A stretch of 54,884 nt of DNA, taken from the NCBI GenBank assembly GCA_005223045.1, contig NJBM01000028.1, forward strand, positions 1 to 54,884. The letters are read 5' to 3'. The translations under genes were made by a program, and so were the position numbers. This DNA comes from Planctomycetes bacterium B3_Pla (GTDB lineage: Bacteria; Planctomycetota; Phycisphaerae; Sedimentisphaerales; Anaerobacaceae). This document shows, piece by piece, positions 18,182 to 26,766 of this stretch (its first letter is position 1; every line of letters starts with the position of its first letter). The notes below the pieces were generated by a model. The model had not been told where the DNA came from, did not search any database, and worked only from the letters and a program-made list of their open reading frames with translations.

Positions 18182-19531
18182 ATGGAATCAATGAATCGAA
18201 GAAGATTTCTGAAAGATTCTGTGGGTGCGACGGCGGCGTTGGCTGTGATGTCGCAGCGCAGGAGTTCAGCCGCTGGAGATAAAGTGATTTTAGGGATAAT
18301 GGGGGTCGGCGGCCGGGGGCGTGCGCTCTTGACAAGCCTTGTGAAACGGTCCGATGTCAGGATCAAGTATATCTGTGACGCCGATACGCGAGCTTACGGA
18401 CCGGCGGCTGAGATTGTCGTTGAGGGGTGCGATTACAGGCCGAAGTTCGTACAGGATTTTCGAGATATGCTCGAAGATTCGGAAATCGACGCGATTGTTA
18501 TAGCGACTTCGGACCGCTGGCACGCATTGGCAACAATCATGGCCTGCCAGGCGGGAAAAGATGTTTACGTGGAAAAGCCGCTCTCGTTGAGTATCTGGGA
18601 CGGCAGAAAAATGGTCGAGGCGGCCCGCAAGTATAAGAGGATCGTCCAGGTCGGAACTCAAAGCCGCAGTGCGCCCTATACCGACAAAGCGGCTGAGTAT
18701 ATCCGCAGTGGAAAACTGGGCGATGTGCGTTTGGCCCGGGTGTTCCTCATGCAGGAGTCCGGGCCTATTGGCGTAGCTGACGTGCAATCGGTTCCGGAAG
18801 GTCTGAATTATGATTTGTGGTGCGGTCCGTCGCCTATGCTCCCTTATCGTCCGGGCAGGTGGTTCTGGAGGCTGTGGGACTTCTACGTCGGTTACATCAT
18901 GGCCGACATGATTCACCAGATTGACCTGGCGCGATACTTGATCGGCAAGAAGTACCCGGACACTGTGTGCAATGCCGGCGGAGTTTACCATTTCGATGAC
19001 GGCAGGGAGCAGCCGGACACTCAATTTGCGACGTTTGAGTTCGGCGAGCTTTCTGTGCTTCTCGAAGGCTCGCTCTGGTCGCCTTACATGCACCGGATCG
19101 TTCATTTGAGAGACAAGAACAAGTTTCCGGACTGGCCTTTTAGTGCGACAAAAATAGAGATATGCGGCACCAAAGGATTCATGTGCTTTGGCAGGCACGG
19201 CGGCGGATGGCAGGTTTTCGAGGGGGATGCAAGGGTACGAGAAAGCAAAGCCGTCGTTTCAGAACCGGCCGTCCTCAAATTCGGCAGCATAATCGACGCG
19301 CATTTCGACGATTTCGTCAACTGCATCCGTACGCGAAAAAGGCCCAAAGCCGACGTCGAAGAAGCCCACCATTCGATGCTGCTATGTCATCTTGCCAACA
19401 TATCGTATCGAGTTGGAAACCGTAAGCTTAGATTTGACGGCGCGACTGAAACATTTGTGAATGACGTAGAGGCCAACAAGTACCTCAAGGCTAACTACAG
19501 AAAACCGTGGATTGTACCCGAGAAAGTGTAA
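18182..19531 (+). CDS. Gfo/Idh/MocA-family oxidoreductase with Tat signal
   Basis: Encodes 449 residues. The ATG at 18182 has GAGGAG 6-7 bases upstream. The N-terminus NRRRFLKDSVGATAALAVM is a Tat signal. The NAD(P)-binding fold follows with ILGIMGVGGRGRALL, a DAIVIATSDRWHALA strand and the EKPLS motif of the family, then the alpha/beta C-terminal domain with VQVGTQSRSAPY and an ADMIHQIDLARYL segment with the conserved histidine. Tat-exported members of this family in Planctomycetes probably fold with bound cofactor and act on sugars in the periplasm. It directly follows the heparinase-like gene and may process its product. Length is typical. Confidence 0.88.
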   Translation: MESMNRRRFLKDSVGATAALAVMSQRRSSAAGDKVILGIMGVGGRGRALLTSLVKRSDVRIKYICDADTRAYGPAAEIVVEGCDYRPKFVQDFRDMLEDSEIDAIVIATSDRWHALATIMACQAGKDVYVEKPLSLSIWDGRKMVEAARKYKRIVQVGTQSRSAPYTDKAAEYIRSGKLGDVRLARVFLMQESGPIGVADVQSVPEGLNYDLWCGPSPMLPYRPGRWFWRLWDFYVGYIMADMIHQIDLARYLIGKKYPDTVCNAGGVYHFDDGREQPDTQFATFEFGELSVLLEGSLWSPYMHRIVHLRDKNKFPDWPFSATKIEICGTKGFMCFGRHGGGWQVFEGDARVRESKAVVSEPAVLKFGSIIDAHFDDFVNCIRTRKRPKADVEEAHHSMLLCHLANISYRVGNRKLRFDGATETFVNDVEANKYLKANYRKPWIVPEKV

Positions 19532-19603
19532 GACCGAGGCGTCAAGAGACCGGTTTGGCTTGGGAGATTTGTATGTTGCCTGAAGAGTGGCGCACGATTA
19601 CAG

Positions 19604-20014
19604 TCATTTACCGGTTATCTGTGCGGCATCTTCTTCTGAGAACCGAAGAATTCGCTTGATAATATCCGATCTGCTGACGACTCCTACTACTTTGCCGTCC
19701 GACGTGATCGGGACTCTTCGGATTGAGTTGTCTCTCAGGCAATAACAGATATCCAACAAACATTCATCCTCTTCAAAGTGAATAGCGGGTTGTGTCATGA
19801 AATCGTTCACCGTCCGATCTTTCTCGTCGTCGAAGGTGTGGAATAATCTGAGGATATCCTGCTCTGAAAGGATTCCGACCAAAGTCATATCATCTTCCAC
19901 CACGGGGATGCCGGTGACGTGGTTTGTCGCCATGAGTCTTATGGCTTCGAATATCGGAGTGTCTCTTTCTATGCAGATCACCTGCTTTGTCATAACCTCT
20001 TTTGTCTCAAGCAT
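19604..20014 (-). CDS. CBS-domain pair protein
   Basis: Encodes 136 residues from the ATG at 20014, which has AAAGGGAAT about 9 bases upstream; the ATG at 20041 would add nine residues but has no site. It consists of two CBS motifs only: VMTKQVICIERDTPIFEAI with GIPVVEDDMTLVGILSEQDIL, and FMTQPAIHFEEDECLLDI with RRVPITSDGKVVGVVSRSDI. Stand-alone CBS pairs bind adenine nucleotides and act as energy or ligand sensors on unknown partners. It converges on the Gfo/Idh gene and is separated from the sugar operon by about 320 bases. Confidence 0.88.
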   Translation of the reverse strand: MLETKEVMTKQVICIERDTPIFEAIRLMATNHVTGIPVVEDDMTLVGILSEQDILRLFHTFDDEKDRTVNDFMTQPAIHFEEDECLLDICYCLRDNSIRRVPITSDGKVVGVVSRSDIIKRILRFSEEDAAQITGK

Positions 20015-20041
20015 TTCAATATTCCCTTTGTAAATGTCCAT

Positions 20042-20359
20042 CTCAATGGTCTTTATCGGCCAGAATAGACGAGACTTTTAGATTTTTTGGGTGGAAAAAG
20101 CAACGGAATCGGCGGTGAAGCGATCCGCTTAAAAACGGCATAGGTACTGCAAAACGGTCCGTGGACAGGAACCCGAGAGGCTCGCCGTTATGGGACTAAC
20201 CAAGTGGCATTTACCGTTTGACTGTCTCTCTATCGGCGAAATGCTCCCGTCCGAGAGACTCCCTGCAGCGGACTTCTCCGGCATCTCCTTCTTGCTCCGC
20301 GTTTTGCGTATCGCGTATTGTCGTTGCTCTTTTTCGCAATACGCAATACGTAATATGCA
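20042..20359. other. Intergenic region between the sugar operon and CBS gene
   Basis: About 320 bases without a gene. The only structure is the long imperfect hairpin at 20307-20350, described separately. A minus-strand promoter for the CBS gene is expected here but I could not identify one. Confidence 0.4.
20307..20350. repeat. Imperfect inverted repeat made of CGTATTG-type units
   Basis: CGTATCGCGTATTG (20307-20320) pairs with CAATACGCAATACG (20337-20350) with one mismatch and a 16-base loop. The arms are themselves built of short near-repeats (CGTAT, CGCAATA). It starts 10 bases beyond the hddC stop. There is no T-run, so it is more likely a dispersed intergenic repeat than a Rho-independent terminator, although it could stabilise the operon's 3' end. 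Confidence 0.55.
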
Positions 20360-21094
20360 TCACGAAGTGTCGCCGAAGCATTCTTTTGCCCATTCATACC
20401 GTTCCGGAGTTCCAATATCAATCAACTTCTCGTCACTTACAAAAGCATAACAACGCTGTTTCGTAAGCTTCGGGAAGAGTTCGTGCTCGAGTGAGAACCC
20501 GGCGCCTTCTGGAATGAAAGAAATGATCTTTTTATGAAAAAGATAAATCCCGGCATTGATGTAGCAGCTTCGGTGCTCTTGCTTCTTCTCCTCGAAACCG
20601 ACAATTCTCTGTGAAGGGTCCAGTGAAACAAGGCCGCAGTCGCCTGTGTTTTCGGTTTCAAGCACGACCATCGACATCAGGGCCTGCCTGGCTGCATGAG
20701 AACGATAGAATTCGGCCAAATCCACCGAACAAAAAGAATCGCCGTTGGCAACCAGAAAGGTGTCGCTGCGTATGAGCTTTTCTGCGTTTTTTATAGCACC
20801 GGCGGTTCCGAGCGAGGTATGCTCGTCGGAAACAATGAACCGGCACGGCCCCGTCCGGCCGGCATAGTAGTTACGGATGACCTCCGACATGTATCCTGCG
20901 CACAGCACGAAACGCCTGAAGCCAAATTCGCAGAAGAAGTCTATCAGGATGTCAAGGAACGGCTTCTGATTGATCTCGGCCATTGGCTTCGGGCGGTCAT
21001 CCACTGCAGCGCGAAGCCGGCTTCCCGTGCCGCCGCACAGTATCACCACGTCAACCTCACTTAGCTCGTTCTCAGTAAGAGTCCTGGTGTGCAT
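20360..21094 (-). CDS. hddC: D-glycero-alpha-D-manno-heptose 1-phosphate guanylyltransferase-like nucleotidyltransferase
   Basis: Encodes 244 residues. The ATG at 21094 overlaps the end of the kinase gene by 23 bases. The N-terminus VDVVILCGGTGSRLRAAV followed by RPKPMAEINQKPFLD is the nucleotide-binding and metal loop of sugar-1-phosphate nucleotidyltransferases. VANGDSFCSVDL carries the catalytic aspartate region, and it ends with a DIGTPERY motif common in the HddC/RmlA-like group. Together with the HddA-type kinase directly upstream it should convert heptose 1-phosphate and GTP to GDP-heptose. The isomerase and phosphatase (GmhA, GmhB) of this pathway are not in the window. The exact sugar is inferred from the kinase pairing. 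Confidence 0.75.
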   Translation of the reverse strand: MHTRTLTENELSEVDVVILCGGTGSRLRAAVDDRPKPMAEINQKPFLDILIDFFCEFGFRRFVLCAGYMSEVIRNYYAGRTGPCRFIVSDEHTSLGTAGAIKNAEKLIRSDTFLVANGDSFCSVDLAEFYRSHAARQALMSMVVLETENTGDCGLVSLDPSQRIVGFEEKKQEHRSCYINAGIYLFHKKIISFIPEGAGFSLEHELFPKLTKQRCYAFVSDEKLIDIGTPERYEWAKECFGDTS

Positions 21095-22070
21095 ATACAA
21101 CGATCTGGCTGCCTAATGTTTCAAAATGGAAGGGGACGTGCAGCAGTTTGTGCAGGGCCTTTTTGACCTGTCGCTGCTTTCTGGGCGGTACGAAAAGAAG
21201 CATAAATCCCCCACCGCCGGCGCCGCATAGCTTTCCCCCGACGGCGCCGGCCTTGAGGGCGATCTCGTACATCTCGTCAATTGTGCTTGTGGAAACGCGC
21301 TTCGATAAACTTCGTTTCAGTTTCCAGGATTCGTCGAGAAGCTTGCCGAAACCTTCTATGTTCTCGCCGCTGTTGTTTAGGATGTTGACGGCCTCATCGA
21401 CCATGTCTCTCAAAGTCCTCAACTCGGTGCTTTTCGCGGCGGTATTCTGAATCTGTTCGGAGGCAATCTCTGAGGCGGTCCTGGAAAACCCGGTGAAGAA
21501 GAACATCAGATGATTCTGCAGTTCCATTATTCTTCTCCGGTTCAAGGTGACCGGCTGGACGAAGAAATTTTCCTTGCCGTTAAATTCTATCCTGTTGAGT
21601 CCGCCAAAGGCGGCGGCGACCTGGTCCTGTGAGCCTACTGATTCGCCGACAATGTCCTGCTCGACATAAATAGCATTCGACGCAAGCCGTCGTTTGCCAA
21701 CCATCCGACCGGCCAGCGCATACAGGGCGTTCAAAAAGCCGATAGTAAATGCCGAACTGGAGCCGATTCCTGAGCGAGCGGGCAGGTCGCTGGTGTGTAC
21801 CATCTCGATGCCTTGCTCTATCCTCATGAACTTGAGGCACTCTCGCACCGCGGGATGCTCTATCTGGTCGATATTGCATTTCTCCTCGCGCAGGCTGTAC
21901 CGTATGCGATATTTGTAGCCGAAGAAAGGCGGCAGATATCGGCAGCTAATATAGCAGTATTTGTCGATTGTCGTGTTTAGCACCACTCCGCCGTTTTCCC
22001 TGTACCAGGCGGGATAGTCCGTCCCCCCCCCGAAAAACGAGACACGAAATGGTGTTCTGCTGATAATCAT
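21072..22070 (-). CDS. hddA: GHMP kinase, D-glycero-alpha-D-manno-heptose 7-phosphate kinase-like
   Basis: Encodes 332 residues starting MIISRTPFRVSFFGGGTDYPAW, the characteristic opening of HddA/FKP-type sugar kinases. The ATP loop is DLPARSGIGSSSAFTIGFL, then QDQVAAAFGG, and the C-terminal GHMP motif is GGKLCGAGGGGFML. It overlaps the nucleotidyltransferase gene downstream. HddA makes the 1,7-bisphosphate of D-glycero-D-manno-heptose in the GDP-heptose pathway used for S-layer, capsule and O-antigen heptoses. A 185-base gap separates it from the DegT-like gene upstream. Fucokinase-like activity is a less likely alternative. Confidence 0.8.
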   Translation of the reverse strand: MIISRTPFRVSFFGGGTDYPAWYRENGGVVLNTTIDKYCYISCRYLPPFFGYKYRIRYSLREEKCNIDQIEHPAVRECLKFMRIEQGIEMVHTSDLPARSGIGSSSAFTIGFLNALYALAGRMVGKRRLASNAIYVEQDIVGESVGSQDQVAAAFGGLNRIEFNGKENFFVQPVTLNRRRIMELQNHLMFFFTGFSRTASEIASEQIQNTAAKSTELRTLRDMVDEAVNILNNSGENIEGFGKLLDESWKLKRSLSKRVSTSTIDEMYEIALKAGAVGGKLCGAGGGGFMLLFVPPRKQRQVKKALHKLLHVPFHFETLGSQIVVYAHQDSY

Positions 22071-22255
22071 CAGCTATCCCCGGTCAATTTATTTTCGACA
22101 GACCTTTTCTGTCGGTTCTTCCTGCATTATGTCGCAAATGCTGTACCTGCGCCAAAAAACGCTAATACCCCCCCTTTTGCGGCCGTCATCGACGAATGTG
22201 TAAGAATATCGAACAACTCCAGAGCCGAAGCGCTGCATCCACCCCATTACCTGCT

Positions 22256-23521
22256 TCATTGATCTTGCGAGCAAGCCTGATCGGAACAGTGTATGCCCAA
22301 AGAGAGTGTTTTTCGCTTTTTTTGCGTATTCTCTGACAGAAACTCCTCGACAGTACCGAGGAAGTAATCGCATTCCTGTTTGCCTAAGTCCTGGTGTACC
22401 CCGATATGAATGCCGTGATCTCCGACATACTCAGAATTGGGAAAATCACCGGTTTTATAACCTAAGAACCGAAAACCGGAGCACTGAGTCGGCATGGATG
22501 AGAATAGATTTCTCGTTTCTATGCCGCTCTTTTCCAGGTACTCCACAAATCTGTCCCGCGTGAATGCGGCGTTCTCTTGAATGACAATGGGCAGCGCGTG
22601 CGGGCCTATTTCTTCGTGAGGTTCTTTTGATATCGTCGCCAGATAAGGCTCAAATTCCCCAAACTTCTCCATAAGATAGTACAAATTCTCTCTTCTCTTG
22701 CGAAGAATGTCGTCGTATGCGTAAATGTTCCCTATGCCGATGGCGGCTTCCATCTCATTCATCTTGGTCGAAAAGCCAATTCTCTCGAATATGAACCTGA
22801 TGTCGGCGTTGTTCCCATGTTTGAATCTCTTGGCGCAATATGCCGAGGCGGTATTGAGCACGCAGCTTTCACATTTACATGCTCTTCCGTGACTTCTCAG
22901 CGACCTCAAGACTTCTGCGAAGTTTGAGTTGCTTGTAGTAACAATCCCGCCTTCCACAGTAGTAATAATGTGCGCGACGTAAAGGCTGAATGCGGCCATA
23001 TCACCTAAGGTCCCTACATTCCTGCCCTTATATACTGCACCGTGTGCCTCAGCCGCATCTTCGATCACGTAAAGGTTGTTCCGCCGGGCAATTTCATTTA
23101 TGGTGTCCATCTCCACGGGCTTACCCATCAAGTGTACCGGGATAATCGCCCGGGTCCTTTCGGTAATAACCTTCTCTATTTGCGAAGGATCGATATTCAG
23201 GCTCTTTCTGTCAACATCGACAAAGACCGGGGTGAATCCCGCCTGTAATACGGCATTGCCCGTTGCGACAAAGGACAGCGCCGGCAAGATAATCTCATCG
23301 CCCCGCTCGGCGCCAAAGTCGTACAGCACCGCCAGCGCCAAAGCAATCGCGTCGGTGCCGCTGCTGACTGCGACCGCTTCTGTAACGCCGACAACCTCGG
23401 CGAATTTCTTCTCGAATTCTCTTACGTACTTGCCGCTTGACAATCTGTTCGATGCAAGAATCTCAGCTATCAGCTTCTTGCTTTCTTTGGTTACGGAGAT
23501 TGTTCCAAAGGGGATTCTCAT
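22256..23521 (-). CDS. DegT/DnrJ-fold PLP enzyme with His at the lysine position (3-dehydratase type)
   Basis: Encodes 421 residues. The ATG at 23521 overlaps the RmlC-like stop as ATGA; a longer frame upstream exists but this start fits the family (MRIPFGTISVTKESKKLI). It has the aspartate-aminotransferase-like fold: AVSSGTDAIALALAVL, IIPVHLMGKPV, VIEDAAEAHGA. In the PLP lysine region it reads FSLYVAHIITTVEGG, so His184 stands where aminotransferases have lysine. That replacement is known in ColD (GDP-4-keto-6-deoxymannose 3-dehydratase) and in the E1/RfbH CDP-sugar dehydratases. It also has a Cys cluster C215-x-C217-x2-C220-x8-C229 close to the [2Fe-2S] region of E1/RfbH. It most likely removes the 3-hydroxyl of a 4-keto-6-deoxy sugar rather than transaminating. 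No E3-type flavin reductase is adjacent. Confidence 0.72.
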   Translation of the reverse strand: MRIPFGTISVTKESKKLIAEILASNRLSSGKYVREFEKKFAEVVGVTEAVAVSSGTDAIALALAVLYDFGAERGDEIILPALSFVATGNAVLQAGFTPVFVDVDRKSLNIDPSQIEKVITERTRAIIPVHLMGKPVEMDTINEIARRNNLYVIEDAAEAHGAVYKGRNVGTLGDMAAFSLYVAHIITTVEGGIVTTSNSNFAEVLRSLRSHGRACKCESCVLNTASAYCAKRFKHGNNADIRFIFERIGFSTKMNEMEAAIGIGNIYAYDDILRKRRENLYYLMEKFGEFEPYLATISKEPHEEIGPHALPIVIQENAAFTRDRFVEYLEKSGIETRNLFSSMPTQCSGFRFLGYKTGDFPNSEYVGDHGIHIGVHQDLGKQECDYFLGTVEEFLSENTQKKRKTLSLGIHCSDQACSQDQ

Positions 23522-24027
23522 TTTCCTTGTGCGTCTCTCTGAGATAATATCGGATTCTCTATCGGCCACCAGATGTTGAATCGAGAATCGTTCCATTTGT
23601 AGGTAAACTGTTTCTTGCGATCATAATAAGTGGATTGCTTGTAATGGAAAGTGGCTTCATCGCTCAAGACTAAGTAGGCATTGCCGTATTTGGGAGGCAC
23701 CAACACCTGCATCCTGCTTGTGTCAGACAGAATAAAGGACTGCCATTTGCCGAAATCGGTTGATTCGGTATCGCAGTTGACGACTACAAAATACAATTTC
23801 CCGTGCAGGCAGGAAAGCAGTTTGTGAGTCTGGCTGTCGCCGTGGATGCCGCGTAAAACGTCTTTGGAAGAGATAGAAATGTCGTCCTGAACGAACTTCA
23901 CGTCAATTCCATTCTTTTTGTACGACTCTTCGTTATATGTTTCCACAAACTGGCCGCGGTGGTCCTCGAAGATGTACGGTTTGATCAATAGTACGCCTTC
24001 AAGCTCTGTTCTGGATACTTCTATCAT
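23518..24027 (-). CDS. RmlC-like NDP-4-keto-sugar 3,5-epimerase (cupin)
   Basis: Encodes 169 residues. It follows dTDP-4-dehydrorhamnose 3,5-epimerases along its length: EGVLLIKPYIFEDHRGQFVETY, FVQDDISISSKDVLRGIHGD with the catalytic histidine, a VPPKYGNAYLVLSDEATFHYK strand with the conserved tyrosine, and IWWPI at the end. The segment after RGIHGD lacks the usual Q of RGLHyQ. It lies in the heptose operon, so the substrate is probably a GDP-4-keto-6-deoxyheptose, as for the RmlC-like epimerases of Campylobacter 6-deoxyheptose synthesis. The stop overlaps the next gene's start. Confidence 0.82.
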   Translation of the reverse strand: MIEVSRTELEGVLLIKPYIFEDHRGQFVETYNEESYKKNGIDVKFVQDDISISSKDVLRGIHGDSQTHKLLSCLHGKLYFVVVNCDTESTDFGKWQSFILSDTSRMQVLVPPKYGNAYLVLSDEATFHYKQSTYYDRKKQFTYKWNDSRFNIWWPIENPILSQRDAQGK

Positions 24028-24075
24028 GCTGCATCCCCTAAGCTAATTCCTCCGGAAACGAGTCCCGGCAGACGC

Positions 24076-25377
24076 TCAAAAATTCAGATTCCTCTCCCGC
24101 AGGATAGTCTGAAGCTCGCTGTAGTTGCCGATTATTCGTTCATTGCTCATGCTTTCGCCCCAGGGCGTTGTCTCTTCGTACTCGAACCACATCTGCGGTT
24201 GTTCTTCCCGGTCAAAGCGAGCGTAGAGATTACGGTAATCATGCCAGTCCGGGCTGACATTCCTGATGCCGAACGACTCGGGATTTTGTGCAATATCCGA
24301 GCCTGGCAGCGGACAAAAAAGATTGAGCAGAACGCTCTTAGGCTCGGCTTCGTCGATGAATTCCAGCGTACGATAAACGATATCATCAGGCTCGCCGGGC
24401 AGGCCGAAGATCAGATGAAGTCTTGCCCCTATTCCATACTTTCTAAGCGTCCTGATATACTGTTTCGCTTTTTCCAACTCAATTTTCTTATTGATGATCT
24501 TGAGAGTCTGTGGGCAGACGCTCTCGATTCCAATCCCGATATCGGTGCACCCGGCCTCTGCGGCAAGTCTTACCATTTCTTCCGAGATGCCGTTGGCACG
24601 TGACTGGCCCCGCCATTTCAGCCCCGTACGTCCAATGGCCTCCAAAAACGGCCTGGCGATCTTTTCACTGATAGGTATTGCATTGTCATCCTTTAGCGCC
24701 AATGCCTCGACCTTGTATTCCTTCTTCAGATATTCGATTTCTGCCTCAATCAATTCCGGCGTCCTGAACCTGGTCGGGCCGAAGTTCACGTTGGCACAAA
24801 AACTGCACCGGAAAGGGCATCCCCGCGAAAACAGGACGCTGGTTCCGGGCAGATCTTCATAGTCTCCAGCTAAGAGCCCGGTTTCCACAACCGCCGGGAC
24901 CGGCAGATACTTGCGGTCGGGATATGGGTAGCGGTTCAGATCAACAGATTCGGATTTCTGATAAACTGGTTTCAGATCCGAGTTAAGGATATCGTTGACC
25001 ACTTCAACGACTGTCTCATCGCCTTCTCCCAGAACAATGGAGTCGAAAATCTGCGAGCTGTCCTCCGGAAAGAGATTGACGTGGACCCCGCCGGCTACAT
25101 GTTTTGCCTCGGGGTACACCGAGCAAAGCACGTCTTTTACCTCGCATACGTTGCGATACTCCTGACTCATCAGCGTATAGAAATAGACATCCATTTCAGG
25201 AAGATAGTACCTGGAATTTTCTCTGCTGATTCCTCGCAGGTCTATCAGGGACAAGCTCAGTTTATCGCCGAACTCTTGCTCGAGTATTGTAAACAGATAA
25301 AGGGAGGTCAGGGGCTGACTCCTGAATGGCTTGAAGTTCCCAATATCGGGTGGTAATACAAAACCTATGCTTAACAT
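24076..25377 (-). CDS. B12-binding-type radical SAM protein (1)
   Basis: Encodes 433 residues. The N-terminal 150 residues resemble the cobalamin-binding Rossmann domain of class B radical SAM enzymes (VHVNLFPED, then IVLGEGDETVVEVV) but lack a DxHxxG motif. The radical SAM motif is CPFRCSFC, giving the CxxxCxxC [4Fe-4S] ligands, followed by LKDDNAIP, IGIGIESV and LIFGLPGEP, typical of the HemN-like/B12 subgroup. Members methylate unactivated carbons or catalyse epimerisation or ring chemistry. It lies between sugar genes and probably acts on the nucleotide sugar or glycan. The reaction is not predictable from sequence. Confidence 0.8.
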   Translation of the reverse strand: MLSIGFVLPPDIGNFKPFRSQPLTSLYLFTILEQEFGDKLSLSLIDLRGISRENSRYYLPEMDVYFYTLMSQEYRNVCEVKDVLCSVYPEAKHVAGGVHVNLFPEDSSQIFDSIVLGEGDETVVEVVNDILNSDLKPVYQKSESVDLNRYPYPDRKYLPVPAVVETGLLAGDYEDLPGTSVLFSRGCPFRCSFCANVNFGPTRFRTPELIEAEIEYLKKEYKVEALALKDDNAIPISEKIARPFLEAIGRTGLKWRGQSRANGISEEMVRLAAEAGCTDIGIGIESVCPQTLKIINKKIELEKAKQYIRTLRKYGIGARLHLIFGLPGEPDDIVYRTLEFIDEAEPKSVLLNLFCPLPGSDIAQNPESFGIRNVSPDWHDYRNLYARFDREEQPQMWFEYEETTPWGESMSNERIIGNYSELQTILRERNLNF

Positions 25378-25432
25378 TTTCGATTTCTTCCGCTCTCGGG
25401 CCGATTCGAGAAATTAAAGGCGTTACTGACGG

Positions 25433-26761
25433 CTATTTTGCATTGACTGTGTCATATTGTTCGTATGCTTGATCCTGATATGCTATAAGGTCCTCGTCCG
25501 AAACCTCGGACAGGTTAATCGCCACACTATCGTAGTAATTAAGGTCTTCCATCTGTTCAAAAGACGTCGGGTCCACCAGGCCCCTTTGAACGGCAATGTC
25601 ATAGACTCTTGTGCCGGGATAAGGAGCTAAGATCATAAACTTGGATTGGTCGGCATCGAGTTCCAGAGCGAACTCCATCGTTTCTTTTATGGTTTCATGC
25701 GTATCCCCCGGCAGGCCGATGATATAGCTGGCTATCACGGGTAGATTTGCCTGCTTCATTGCACGCACGGCGTCTCTGAATTGCGACTTGGTCTCGCGTT
25801 TCCCGATCTTCTCAAGTATCTCTTCGTTTCCGCTTTCGACGCCGATAGCCGCAAAAGCGCATCCCGAGTCTCTTAACGCTTCAATAAGTTCGTCGGAGAA
25901 GGCATCCGCTCGTATCTGCACGGTGTAACTTATGTCCAGCTTCTCTTCGATTATGCGGTTGCATATCGCGGTGGCCCTTTTCTTGTCGGCGGCAAATGTG
26001 TCATCCCAGAACATCAGGTTCCTAACTCCCAGCACGTTGACGATATGCCTGATCTCATCGGTCACATTTTCAACAGATCGCAGCCGGAGCTTGCGTCTCC
26101 AGGTCACTCGCGAAGCGCAGAAAGTGCAGTCGTAAGGGCATCCTCTTCCTGAAAAGACAGCCAGATGCCTGCCCTTGAAATATGCCGGGTCAACATAGTC
26201 ATCCAGGTCCATCAGGTCCCATGCCGGAAAAGGCAGCTCATCGAGATTCTTTATGTAGGGGCGCATGTTGTTGATTCTTGTGGCGTCGCCATCCTTGTAG
26301 ATCAGGTTTTCCACGTTTGAAGGACCGCGCCCGCTCTCCAAAGTATCGAGCAGTTCCAGAAGAGCTTCTTCTCCCTCGCCGATTATCCCGAAGGAAATGC
26401 CGTCATACAAAGCCGTTTGGGCGGAGCCGGTCACATGCGGCCCGCCCACAATAATAGTCACGGCCGGATCTAATCTCTTTATTTCCTGCGCCATTCTTAC
26501 AGCGGTGGGATATCTCGGTGTAAGAGTCGTTATGCAGATGTACCTGGGGGATTCGGCCAGCACTATTTCAGCCATGTCTGTGACGGATGAAACCTCTGTT
26601 GTCTCAAAATCCACCAGAACGCAGTCATAGTGTCCGCGTTCACGGACAAAGGACGCCAGAAGAGCGATGTTCAGGGGGCAACGTATCACTCCCTGTTTCT
26701 TCCACTGACCTGACTTTTGTAGATTCGGCGGCCTTACAAACACCACCTTTGTATCAGCCAT
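25433..26761 (-). CDS. B12-binding-type radical SAM protein (2)
   Basis: Encodes 442 residues from the ATG at 26761, with GGAGG about 10 bases upstream; a TTG at 26770 is also possible. The N-terminal domain runs VVFVRPPNL, YICITTLTPRYPTAVRMA, IIVGGPHVTG and IIGEGEEALLELL, a cobalamin-binding-like fold without DxHxxG. The radical SAM cluster motif is CPYDCTFC, then FWDDTFAADKKRA, FAAIGVESGNEEIL and SYIIGLPGDTHE. The overall arrangement is that of class B radical SAM methyltransferase-like proteins. It follows an SDR-type epimerase gene by 5 bases. The substrate is unknown, but context says sugar modification. Confidence 0.82.
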   Translation of the reverse strand: MADTKVVFVRPPNLQKSGQWKKQGVIRCPLNIALLASFVRERGHYDCVLVDFETTEVSSVTDMAEIVLAESPRYICITTLTPRYPTAVRMAQEIKRLDPAVTIIVGGPHVTGSAQTALYDGISFGIIGEGEEALLELLDTLESGRGPSNVENLIYKDGDATRINNMRPYIKNLDELPFPAWDLMDLDDYVDPAYFKGRHLAVFSGRGCPYDCTFCASRVTWRRKLRLRSVENVTDEIRHIVNVLGVRNLMFWDDTFAADKKRATAICNRIIEEKLDISYTVQIRADAFSDELIEALRDSGCAFAAIGVESGNEEILEKIGKRETKSQFRDAVRAMKQANLPVIASYIIGLPGDTHETIKETMEFALELDADQSKFMILAPYPGTRVYDIAVQRGLVDPTSFEQMEDLNYYDSVAINLSEVSDEDLIAYQDQAYEQYDTVNAK

Positions 26762-26766
26762 GAAAA

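Noticed and set aside
22071..22373. Small minus-strand frame filling the gap between the DegT-like and kinase genes
   Set aside because: It overlaps the end of the DegT-like gene in another frame and shows no family signal. The gap also holds a 7-bp hairpin (22096-22114), but no T-run follows it.
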